DNA of 64,000 bases from Thioclava sp. GXIMD2076. GTDB taxonomy: Bacteria > Pseudomonadota > Alphaproteobacteria > Rhodobacterales > Rhodobacteraceae. The number at the start of each line of letters is the position of its first letter. Positions within the stretch are counted from its first letter, which is position 1. The DNA is taken from contig NZ_CP149932.1 of assembly GCF_037949795.1 (NCBI RefSeq), positions 1,849,001 through 1,913,000 of the forward strand, read 5' to 3'. The notes beneath the pieces are model-generated. The model made no database searches. It was not told the origin of the DNA and saw only the letters and a program-made list of their open reading frames with translations. Made by a program: the position numbers and the translations under genes. Of this stretch, positions 43,472 to 50,965 are shown in pieces.

Positions 43472-44332
43472 ATGGATCTGCTTGCCCTTAAGGACTTCGT
43501 GCTGGTTGCACAACACGGCGGCATTGGCGCCGCCAGCCGCGCCTCTGGGCGCTCCAAGGCAACGCTTTCGCGCCATCTTGCGGGTCTCGAAGATGATCTG
43601 GGCGTACGGCTGGTAGAGCGTGGTGCAAACACCCTGCGGCTGACCGATGAGGGCCGCGCGCTTCATGCCAGATCACGGGAGTTGCTTCTCGAGTTCGCGG
43701 AGCTGCGCGAGGCTATACAGGGCCGCCGTGATGACCCCCATGGACAACTACGGATCAGCGCGCCCTTACTCTTTTGCCATATGCATATGGCCATGCTCGC
43801 GGCCCAATTCCGGGCCCGCCACCCCGGCGTAGTCTTGGACGTTCAGGCCGACGACCGTCAGGTTGATCTTGTTGACGAAGGTTTCGACGTCGTCATCCGC
43901 GTGAACCCGCCCGATACTCATGGTCTGGTCGGGCGATGTTTCATGGAAGACTGGCTGACCTTGGTCGCCACGCCCGCAATTGCAGCGCGGGCCGCCGGGG
44001 AGGTCCCCGCCGTCATCCTGTCCTCCCAAAAGACACAGGGGCATTGGACCGTGCAATCAAACGCAGGTGGGCGTCAGATCGCCGGGTCGGTCGTGCTGAA
44101 GCTTCCAAGCTATGTGCTGGTCCGGACAGCCGTGCTTGAAGGTGCGGGCGCCGCGGCGCTGCCCCATTCCCTTGTGGATGGGGACCTGCGCCGTGGAAAG
44201 CTGCTCAACATGGGGACAGTTGAGGGCAGCGCCACACAGATCTGGGTTCTGCACACCGCCCGCCGCCTGACCTCGCCCAAGGTCAGGGCCTTCGTCGACT
44301 TCGTATCGAACAGATTTCGGACACCTGAATGA
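43472..44332 (+). CDS. LysR-family regulator
   Basis: 286 aa from the ATG at 43472. N-terminal winged HTH (MDLLALKDFVLVAQHGGIGA, ASRASGRSKATLSRHLAGLE) and a substrate-binding domain to the end. Divergent from the esterase/oxidoreductase operon with a 98-bp gap, the usual LysR arrangement. Confidence 0.9.
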   Translation: MDLLALKDFVLVAQHGGIGAASRASGRSKATLSRHLAGLEDDLGVRLVERGANTLRLTDEGRALHARSRELLLEFAELREAIQGRRDDPHGQLRISAPLLFCHMHMAMLAAQFRARHPGVVLDVQADDRQVDLVDEGFDVVIRVNPPDTHGLVGRCFMEDWLTLVATPAIAARAAGEVPAVILSSQKTQGHWTVQSNAGGRQIAGSVVLKLPSYVLVRTAVLEGAGAAALPHSLVDGDLRRGKLLNMGTVEGSATQIWVLHTARRLTSPKVRAFVDFVSNRFRTPE

Positions 44333-44513
44333 AGCGTGTGAATCACGGTTCACGCGAATGGTTGGGTGGAACGGTGCAGCCGCAAGGGCTGCCCCCTTCA
44401 AAGCCCGTCACAAGTAGGAGCCGGCCTTCCCACGTCCCAGATCTATATCTCAGGAGCGACGGCGCACCTGGAAGCACCTGTGTGCGGCCTCCTGCCCCGT
44501 GCCTGCTGTCGTC

Positions 44514-45407
44514 TCAGCCTCTTCGGCCAAAGAAATCCAGAAGAGCGGAGGCAACCGCTTTTGGCTGCTCCTCTGGCTGGAAATGGCCGCACTCCTCGAT
44601 GATGTTCGAATGGACATCTGCACAGAACGGTGCAAGCGCTCCGGAGAGATCGGGGATTGAGCCCTGATCTGCGCCAAGGGCAAGAACCGGTAGGGAAAGG
44701 CGCTGCGCCTGGCCCAAGCGTTTGTTCTGTCTGGCAGAAATAGCGGCCGAGCGATAGAAAGCCAACCCGGCGCGAAGTGCTCCTGGTGCAGTGAAGATCC
44801 GCAAGTATTCCTTGAGTGCCGCTTCGTCAAAGGCACCAGGATGTGCGGTCTTCTCCCGCAGGAACCACTCGAGATACGGCAGTTCGCGGCCTTCCAGAAG
44901 GATCTCGGGCAGGTCGGGCACGGCATGGAAGGGGAAATGCCAGGTTTTCCATGACTTATCGGGATCCGAGGGCAAATGTTCTGGTAGGGTCACGCCAGGA
45001 ATACCGGCATCCATGAGGACAAGGGCCCTGATCTCGGGCTCGAACTGATGCGCATAGGGAAAGGCGACCCAGGCCCCAACGTCATGTGCCGCTAGGAAAT
45101 ATTGCCCAAGATCCAGCGTTTGGATCAGCCCGTGCAGGCGCTGTGCAACGGTCTGCGTGTCATAGCCATCCAGCGGCTTGTCGCTGTCGCCCTGTCCGGG
45201 CAGGTCGATGGCCACGATGCGATACTCGTCCCGCAGCTCTGTCATGACTCCACGCCAGGCGAAGCTGCTTTGAGGGTACCCCGCCAGCAAGACCAACGCG
45301 GGCGCATCTTTGCGCCCACCATCGACGTAGTGGAAGCGCAGCCCATCGACACGCTTGAAACGGTGCGCAAAGCCTTCGGGAGCGGAAGAAAGTGTTATCG
45401 AGGTCAT
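44514..45407 (-). CDS. Alpha/beta hydrolase (epoxide hydrolase / haloalkane dehalogenase-like)
   Basis: 297 aa. LAGYPQSSFAWRG carries the HGxP-like oxyanion region; the nucleophile is Asp in LAAHDVGAWVAFPYA (residue about 107), and His lies in EECGHFQPEEQP. An Asp nucleophile is the mark of epoxide hydrolases and dehalogenases. Possibly detoxifies an epoxide or haloacid. First gene upstream in the same direction is a membrane transporter, 8 bp away. Confidence 0.85.
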   Translation of the reverse strand: MTSITLSSAPEGFAHRFKRVDGLRFHYVDGGRKDAPALVLLAGYPQSSFAWRGVMTELRDEYRIVAIDLPGQGDSDKPLDGYDTQTVAQRLHGLIQTLDLGQYFLAAHDVGAWVAFPYAHQFEPEIRALVLMDAGIPGVTLPEHLPSDPDKSWKTWHFPFHAVPDLPEILLEGRELPYLEWFLREKTAHPGAFDEAALKEYLRIFTAPGALRAGLAFYRSAAISARQNKRLGQAQRLSLPVLALGADQGSIPDLSGALAPFCADVHSNIIEECGHFQPEEQPKAVASALLDFFGRRG

Positions 45408-45415
45408 GGGAAGTC

Positions 45416-45850
45416 CTATCGAATGAGAACCGCACCACCGAGCAACATGCCGGCGGCCAGAAATCGTTGAAGGGTCAGCGGATGTTGCGGCATGTCGAAC
45501 ATTCCAAGGCGGTCAAGCAGAAGCGAAAACACGACTTGCCCGGTGATCACGAGCGCGACCATGCCAGCGGCACCAAGGCGCGGCGTCGCAAAGGCTATCC
45601 CCGCCAGCGTGATGACGCCACAGATCCCGCCCGCCCAGGCCCAGAGTGGCAGCGCAACGAGGTCAACCGTTCGGGGCAATCCGCGTGTCAGGTAAATGCC
45701 TGCCCCGAACAACAGGAAAGCCGAGAGTAGCGCAGAGATGCCGGCCGCCCAGAAGGCCGATCCCAGAGCGCGCGCGAGCTTGGCATTGAAGGCGCCCTGC
45801 AGTGGTAGCATGGCACCTGCCAGCAGGGCAGAGAGGATGAGAAACGGCAT
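45416..45850 (-). CDS. DMT-superfamily transporter (DUF606/YdcZ-like)
   Basis: 144 aa with five hydrophobic helices (PFLILSALLAGAMLPLQGAF ... LAGIAFATPRLGAAGMVALV ... RFLAAGMLLGGAVLIR). DUF606 half-size drug/metabolite transporters often act as pairs. Overlaps the TetR stop by one base; likely one operon TetR-transporter-hydrolase. Confidence 0.85.
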   Translation of the reverse strand: MPFLILSALLAGAMLPLQGAFNAKLARALGSAFWAAGISALLSAFLLFGAGIYLTRGLPRTVDLVALPLWAWAGGICGVITLAGIAFATPRLGAAGMVALVITGQVVFSLLLDRLGMFDMPQHPLTLQRFLAAGMLLGGAVLIR

Positions 45851-46461
45851 CAGGCTTGCCCGAGAAGCCGGAGCGCGCCAGCGACAAGGGTCCCGCTGTC
45901 CATTTCCATGAGCTCGACCTTTCCCAAGATGCGCATACCCTGTTGCATGGCAAGCAGCAAGGCGGCGGTCGTGGCAGGGTCGACTTCTTTTGAAATCGAG
46001 CCGTCGCTGTGCCCCTCGTTGATCAGCTGCTCCAGCCGGTCCCGTCGCGTCGCCAGCTGATTGCGCAGTATCGTCGCTGCATCGCCGACAAGGTCCAGAT
46101 CAGCCACTCCGGAAACGACCATGCAGCCTAGACGCCCATCCCGGCCCTGGCTCAACGCGGCAAAGATCCGTAGCAGGGCGGCAACCTTCTGCCGTGCATC
46201 TGACTCGGCACTCAGGCGTGCGTCGATTTCGGCTTCGCGCAGGGCGATGTAGCGGGCCAGCGCGCAGGCGAAGACGCCCTCCTTGCCGTTATAGGCTTTG
46301 TAAATGCTGCCGGTCGTCAGCCCGGACGCCGTCTTCAGATCGGACATGCTGACCCCGGCAAAGCCTGCAGCGCTGAACAATGCGATTGATGCATCGAGGA
46401 AGCGGTCTTCGTCGAAGGCTCGAGGTCTGCCACGAGGGCGTGTTTCTGGTGTGGGGCCCAT
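45850..46461 (-). CDS. TetR-family regulator
   Basis: 203 aa. N-terminal TetR HTH (GRPRAFDEDRFLDASIALFS, SMSDLKTASGLTTGSIYKAY) and a ligand-binding helical rest. First gene of the operon with the DMT transporter and the hydrolase, presumably autoregulatory through the palindrome just upstream. Confidence 0.9.
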   Translation of the reverse strand: MGPTPETRPRGRPRAFDEDRFLDASIALFSAAGFAGVSMSDLKTASGLTTGSIYKAYNGKEGVFACALARYIALREAEIDARLSAESDARQKVAALLRIFAALSQGRDGRLGCMVVSGVADLDLVGDAATILRNQLATRRDRLEQLINEGHSDGSISKEVDPATTAALLLAMQQGMRILGKVELMEMDSGTLVAGALRLLGQA

Positions 46462-46476
46462 AGAGTTACCTTATTT

Positions 46477-46494
46477 AGGAATCATTCGTTTCCT
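46477..46494. promoter_or_regulatory. Probable TetR operator
   Basis: AGGAA-N8-TTCCT palindrome 16 bp upstream of the TetR start, in an AT-rich promoter region (TATTTATAGG beside it). The short arms make this a moderate call. Confidence 0.45.
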
Positions 46495-46596
46495 ATTTAT
46501 AGGTTACAGTCTTTCTGGTCAATTCAAGAAAATTTTCAGCGGGGGCGTCGAATAGCGCCAGACCCTCGTTTGCAAGCGGGACCGATTAGCAGCTGT

Positions 46597-48123
46597 GTCC
46601 GGATATTGTTGATAAAGTCGACGTTCGAAGCGTTTTGCGTACGATCCTAAAAGATCGGATTGCCGGCTCCGCTCATGCGGGGGCTGGCCCGGGCACCAAC
46701 TTGGCCAGTTTGCGGAGGTTCTGGGCGGTTGCGGCGAGTTGGAATTGCTCGGTTGCACCCTTGGGTCCGCGCAGACGCATCATGCGCAGGCCGATGTAAC
46801 GCTTCAGATGGGCAAAGAGCATCTCGACCTTTCGCCTTTGCATGAACGAGGTCATGTAGGCGTCGGTTTTGCGAATTTCGCGAGCGATGTCTCGGGCCGC
46901 TTCGTGAACCGAGCGGAGCACTTTTCGGGCGGGTTGGGTCGGACAGCATTGCGCTTTTAACGGGCAAATGTCGCAATCCTGCTTGCGCGCGCGGTAGCGG
47001 ATCAATCCGTCCTTGCTGACATTCGTGGTGCGCGGCGTAGAGAATTTCCGGCGGGACGTCTCGAGCGTATTTCCGGCAGGGCACGTATACCGATCGGTGG
47101 GCGTATCGTAGACAAAGTCGTCCCGCGAGAAGGTGCCGTCGGTGCGTTTCGATTTGTCCCAGACGGGGATGTGAGGGGCAATCTTGCGCTCCTCCACCAG
47201 CCAGCCCAACATTTCGGCCGATCCGTAGCCTGTATCGCCGACCAACTTTCCGGGTTTGATGCCAAAGCGTTGCTGAACGCGGTCGATCATGTCCCGTGCG
47301 GCGCGCGCCTCCGCTGGCCGTATCGGAGCTGTTGGCTCGACATCGACGATCACAGCATTATCCAAGTCCACCAGATAATTGGTAGAATAAGCGAAGTATG
47401 CGGCACCGCCGTCGGCTCCCGTCCAGCGGGCAGCCGGGTCTACTGGCGAGATGTACTTGGGAACGACTGCGGTTGCGGCGCCGAAAGCTGCATCGTCGAG
47501 TGTTTCAATATATTCGTTCACGGCTCGAGACAGCAGGTCTGGCGACAGGCCTTCCTTGCTGTCGACGCCTCGCGTCTGATTGGCATTCGCCGGGATCAAG
47601 CTGGCATCGACGCCGAAGCTGTGACCGCCGACCAAACCTTCATTGATGCATCGTTGCAGAACGGTCTCGAACAGATGCCGGAACAGCCCGCTCTCACGGA
47701 AACGCCCGTGCCGGTTCTTGGAAAATGTCGAATGATCCGGCACCGCGTCGGTCAGATCGAGCCGGCAAAACCAACGATATGCCAGATTAACATGAACCTC
47801 GTCGCAAAGCCGCCGCTCGGACTGAATGCCCATGCAATAGCCCAGCAGAAGCATGCGGATCATCAGCTCGGGATCGATCGAGGGGCGCCCGCCAGAACTG
47901 TAGAACGGTGCCAGCATTGGCCGTACATCCGAAAGGTCGAGGAACCGGTCGATACCCCGCACCGGGTGATCCAACGGCACGAAACTCTCAATAGAGAAAT
48001 CGTAAAACAAAGCGCCCTGCGCAACTTGCCTTGGCCCCATCATTGCAATGCCCTCCACTCTCAGAACGAGTGAATCAAAGCCTCGGGCGTCAAGCAACGG
48101 ACTTTTTCAACAATATCTCCGCA
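46597..48123 (-). mobile_element. IS1182-family insertion sequence, copy 2 (inverted)
   Basis: Reverse-complement copy of 3441-4967, the same 1527 bp by border comparison, with the same terminal repeats. The two copies face each other across 41.6 kb. The flank beyond 48123 is non-coding to 48320. Confidence 0.88.
46673..48043 (-). CDS. IS1182-family DDE transposase (copy 2)
   Basis: 456 aa, identical in protein sequence to the transposase at 3521-4891, read from ATG 48043. Intact, with the same catalytic motifs. Identity over the full protein means either recent transposition or gene conversion between the copies. Confidence 0.9.
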   Translation of the reverse strand: MMGPRQVAQGALFYDFSIESFVPLDHPVRGIDRFLDLSDVRPMLAPFYSSGGRPSIDPELMIRMLLLGYCMGIQSERRLCDEVHVNLAYRWFCRLDLTDAVPDHSTFSKNRHGRFRESGLFRHLFETVLQRCINEGLVGGHSFGVDASLIPANANQTRGVDSKEGLSPDLLSRAVNEYIETLDDAAFGAATAVVPKYISPVDPAARWTGADGGAAYFAYSTNYLVDLDNAVIVDVEPTAPIRPAEARAARDMIDRVQQRFGIKPGKLVGDTGYGSAEMLGWLVEERKIAPHIPVWDKSKRTDGTFSRDDFVYDTPTDRYTCPAGNTLETSRRKFSTPRTTNVSKDGLIRYRARKQDCDICPLKAQCCPTQPARKVLRSVHEAARDIAREIRKTDAYMTSFMQRRKVEMLFAHLKRYIGLRMMRLRGPKGATEQFQLAATAQNLRKLAKLVPGPAPA

Positions 48124-48320
48124 ATGCTGACGTCGAGCAGCTGGGTCGTGCCGCATAGTGCCACAACGGCGGGTTCAGCGAACTGCACCGCCGGATAGAG
48201 TAGCCCGATGAATGTCCGGTAAGGGCCGTCTCTGCCGGACGGCCCCACTCTTCTGGGCTGCCAGTGCGCAGTACGGCCGCAGGCCCGGTTCGAACCCAAA
48301 GCAATCTTTTTGGTGGTCCG

Positions 48321-49154
48321 TCACACCATGCTTTCGTCGTGCTGGTATGATGCGAGAAACTCGCTCGGTGTCTGGGACATGACTTGCCGGAAGGCGTGGG
48401 AGAAGGCCGCAGTGCTTGTAAAACCGGTCTCCCGGGCGACTTGAGCAATGGCCTTGCCTTGCCCGAGTTCCGGAACGGCCCAAAGGATGCGGGCGCGCTG
48501 ACGCCAGGCCTTCAATGTCATTCCGGTCTCCTCCGGAAACCGGCGGCTTGCCGTGCGCATGGATGTGGCGGCGCGGGACGCCAGTGTCTCGAGCGGCAGG
48601 TCATTGCGGTGGTCGGCCAGCGCGATTTCCGCCACCCGCAGCCCGATCTCGCTCGCAGGCATGGGCAGGTAGGTCGGGGCCTGTTCGATGGCCCGAAGCT
48701 CGTGCAGGATGAGCCGGAGCATGATCTTGCCCCGCTCCGACGAAATATCGGACTCCGCAAGTGCATCCAGCAGGCTGCGCAACAGCGGTGATACGAGAGA
48801 CACGAAATCCCGCGCGGGAAAGTCCTCCGGCGCCGATGCACGCAACGCGGCGGGCGGCCACAGCACCACGAGAAGCTCGGCATCGGTCATGATGTCCAGT
48901 CGATGCGGCATCTCCGGCGGAACCCAAGCTGCCAGCTGCGGCGGCAGAAGCCAGACCCCGCCCTCGGTCCGCAGTTGGGCCAGCCCCGAGGCAACGAAAG
49001 TCAGCTGCGCCTGATCATGCGCATGCTCAGGCAGAGCTTCCGTCCGCCGTTTCAGGACTCTGTGCAGTGTCACCTTCGGGGGTAAATCTGGCATTTCAGC
49101 GATGTTTGTTGGCCACATATCGATGAGGCAACCTGATATCACTCTTGAAGACAC
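48321..49154 (-). CDS. AraC-family regulator
   Basis: 277 aa at most; the ATGs at 49118 or 49094 may be the real start. N-terminal cupin-like sensor (LPEHAHDQAQLTFVASGLAQ) and C-terminal double HTH (LETLASRAATSMRTASRRFP, AIAQVARETGFTSTAAFSHA) of AraC/XylS regulators. Divergent from the quinone oxidoreductase gene, which it most likely controls. Confidence 0.87.
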   Translation of the reverse strand: MSSRVISGCLIDMWPTNIAEMPDLPPKVTLHRVLKRRTEALPEHAHDQAQLTFVASGLAQLRTEGGVWLLPPQLAAWVPPEMPHRLDIMTDAELLVVLWPPAALRASAPEDFPARDFVSLVSPLLRSLLDALAESDISSERGKIMLRLILHELRAIEQAPTYLPMPASEIGLRVAEIALADHRNDLPLETLASRAATSMRTASRRFPEETGMTLKAWRQRARILWAVPELGQGKAIAQVARETGFTSTAAFSHAFRQVMSQTPSEFLASYQHDESMV

Positions 49155-49179
49155 AGTCCAAGACGAAAGGCATTATACA

Positions 49180-50094
49180 ATGCTCACGACATATATCGAA
49201 GAATATGGCCCTAACAGCGTCGTGCATCTATCGGAGGCGGAGCGTCCGGTTCCGCGCGCCGGCGAAGTGCTCGTTCGGGTCCTTGCGGCCGGGGTCAATC
49301 CCGTCGACTGGAAAATCCGCAGCGGCGCCGGCGCCCGTATGGGAATGACGCTCCCCATCCGGCTCGGCAGCGAGTATGTCGGGATTGTCGAACAGACCGG
49401 AGAAGGCGTCACGAACTTCTCCGCAGGTGATGAGGTTTTCGGGATGGTCAAGACCGGCGCCTTCTCGGAATACCTTACCGTTCCCGCCGTCGATATCGCC
49501 CGTAAGCCCGAAGGGCTCGGTCTAAAGAAGGCGGCGGCACTCCCGCTTGCTGGCACCACGGCCTGGCAAGCGATGTTCGACGAGGCCGGCCTTGTAGAGG
49601 GCCAGCGCCTGCTGATCACCGGCGCATCCGGTGGTGTGGGAACGCTTGCGGTCCAGCTTGCCAAGGCGGCCGGCGCGCATGTCACCGCCCTTTGCTCGAC
49701 CCGCAATATCGACCTTGTGCGCGGCTTAGGGGCCGATGAGGTTGTCGATTATACCGCATGCCGCTTCGAAGATTTCGTCCATGACATGGACGTGGTTTTC
49801 GACACGGTCGGTGCCGAGACATTCCAGCGAGCCTTCGCAACCCTCCGCCGGGGCGGTGTAATGGTGACCGTCGTGGCTCTCCCGGAAGGGGATGAGGCCG
49901 CGCGTTATGGCGTCACGGTGAAACGTTCCTTCACGGCTTCGAACGCCGAGACACTTGGGCGGATCGGCGCACTCGCCGAAGCTGGAAAACTCGTGCCACG
50001 CATCGAACGGACATTTGGTCTATCCGAGGTTAAAGATGCCTTGGAGCTGTCCGAGAACGGGCGCGCCCGCGGGAAGATTGTGCTGACGATGTAA
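49180..50094 (+). CDS. Zinc-free MDR quinone oxidoreductase
   Basis: 304 aa from the ATG at 49180 (AAAGG upstream). GroES-like N-terminal domain (PRAGEVLVRVLAAGVNPVDW) and Rossmann domain (GASGGVGTLAVQLAKAAGAH). No structural zinc cysteines, as in QOR/zeta-crystallin reductases that reduce quinones or enones with NADPH. Likely part of the redox-detoxification cargo. Confidence 0.9.
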   Translation: MLTTYIEEYGPNSVVHLSEAERPVPRAGEVLVRVLAAGVNPVDWKIRSGAGARMGMTLPIRLGSEYVGIVEQTGEGVTNFSAGDEVFGMVKTGAFSEYLTVPAVDIARKPEGLGLKKAAALPLAGTTAWQAMFDEAGLVEGQRLLITGASGGVGTLAVQLAKAAGAHVTALCSTRNIDLVRGLGADEVVDYTACRFEDFVHDMDVVFDTVGAETFQRAFATLRRGGVMVTVVALPEGDEAARYGVTVKRSFTASNAETLGRIGALAEAGKLVPRIERTFGLSEVKDALELSENGRARGKIVLTM

Positions 50095-50532
50095 TGATCC
50101 TGCGAAGAGGGCGCAGCGTTCCGAACGGGTAACGGCGGGAAAGCAACGAAGAGGACTGAAGGCGTGTAACGTCCGCTTGGTCCCGCTGCGCCAACCTTCA
50201 CCCTGAGATTTTTCTGCATCATGCCGCGAAAGACCACTTTGGGGAAGCTACATCTAAGCGACAATGCCACCTCGACCGTCGGCTTTGGGCCGTTTGTGCA
50301 ATTTTAAGAAAGTGTCTCATTCGCTTTTCGAAGGAGATACTTTTCGCCTGATGCTCTGAACTTTTTTGTGCGCGAAAATCGAATTGGTAGGCGCGAAGTG
50401 ATTTGAACCACGAATCTGCTTCTTAGAATAGGGCGGGAAGCTATTTAGCTATCTCTTTGAGATAATAGTTATGATACGCATTTTTCTCCCGAATTTTTTC
50501 TTAGTATTCTGATTTTAAATAATTTTATTATG
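50095..50532. other. Non-coding right end of the island
   Basis: About 440 bp without a supported gene; the last 180 bp are AT-rich. A single TACGCAT word at 50475-50481 matches the core of the repeats near attL and may be an arm-type site, though one 7-mer is weak evidence. Confidence 0.5.
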
Positions 50533-50932
50533 CTCTCTGGGGGCACCATTTATCAATGTCTTCACGCCTTCTGCAGCTTTTAGACTGCCGGAAGATCTTG
50601 ATCTTACTTTCCCTCTCGGCCTTGCAGACCGTGTGGCGGTGGACCGAAAAGTAGCGCTGGACCCCTGTCAGCCGAATCCAGCTCGGGATCTGGTCCGACT
50701 CATCTTCCTGGGTGAACCTCTCGTCCCTGCTCGTTGGCGCTCCTTCTTCTCGTTCCGGCGGGCGAAGTGCGCATGGAAGGTCTGTTAGTCGTGGCAGTTC
50801 CTGCCAGGCATCTGAAACCGTTGATGCCTCGGAGATAAGGGGCGCTTGTCCGATCGGAAAGCTGGGTAGGACTGGATCGGGTTCACGCGGGGCCAGACAG
50901 ATGGGGTGCGTCTGTCGCCACTCGGGCCGCAT
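50528..50932 (-). CDS. Possible HTH protein spanning the attR site
   Basis: Frame of up to 134 codons. The last 55 residues look like a real excisionase/MerR-like DNA-binding domain (IPSWIRLTGVQRYFSVHRHT ... CRRREDIDKW). The upstream part is Pro/Arg-rich and less convincing, so the true start may be internal. Its final codons and stop are supplied by the att core and island DNA, so integration altered its C-terminus or the gene belongs to an older element. Confidence 0.45.
   Translation of the reverse strand: MRPEWRQTHPICLAPREPDPVLPSFPIGQAPLISEASTVSDAWQELPRLTDLPCALRPPEREEGAPTSRDERFTQEDESDQIPSWIRLTGVQRYFSVHRHTVCKAERESKIKIFRQSKSCRRREDIDKWCPQRA
50533..50548 (+). other. attR core
   Basis: CTCTCTGGGGGCACCA, identical to the tRNA-Thr 3' end at 1917-1932 and in the same orientation. 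No tRNA body precedes it, as expected at the distal end of an integrated element. Confidence 0.82.
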
Positions 50933-50965
50933 GAACCTGAGGCGTTGTCGGGCCTCTCCGATAGG

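Larger units (their letters stand above)
1917..50548. mobile_element. 48.6-kb tRNA-Thr-integrated prophage island
   Basis: The segment is bounded by identical 16-bp copies of the tRNA-Thr 3' end (CTCTCTGGGGGCACCA at 1917-1932 and 50533-50548). A tyrosine integrase starts about 140 bp inside the left copy. Contents from left to right: integrase, IS1182-type element, small cargo genes, a nearly complete siphophage prophage (about 8.7-38.0 kb), a decayed IS3-type element, a catabolic/redox cargo block with a second inverted IS1182-type copy, and the right attachment copy. The layout (tRNA 3' end, att, int, phage, att) is standard for integrase-mediated insertion. The right cargo block may have been acquired after the phage. 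Confidence 0.85.

Noticed and set aside
48124..48320. Frames between IS copy 2 and the AraC gene
   Set aside because: They continue into the IS terminal repeat, lack starts with ribosome sites and resemble degenerate intergenic DNA.
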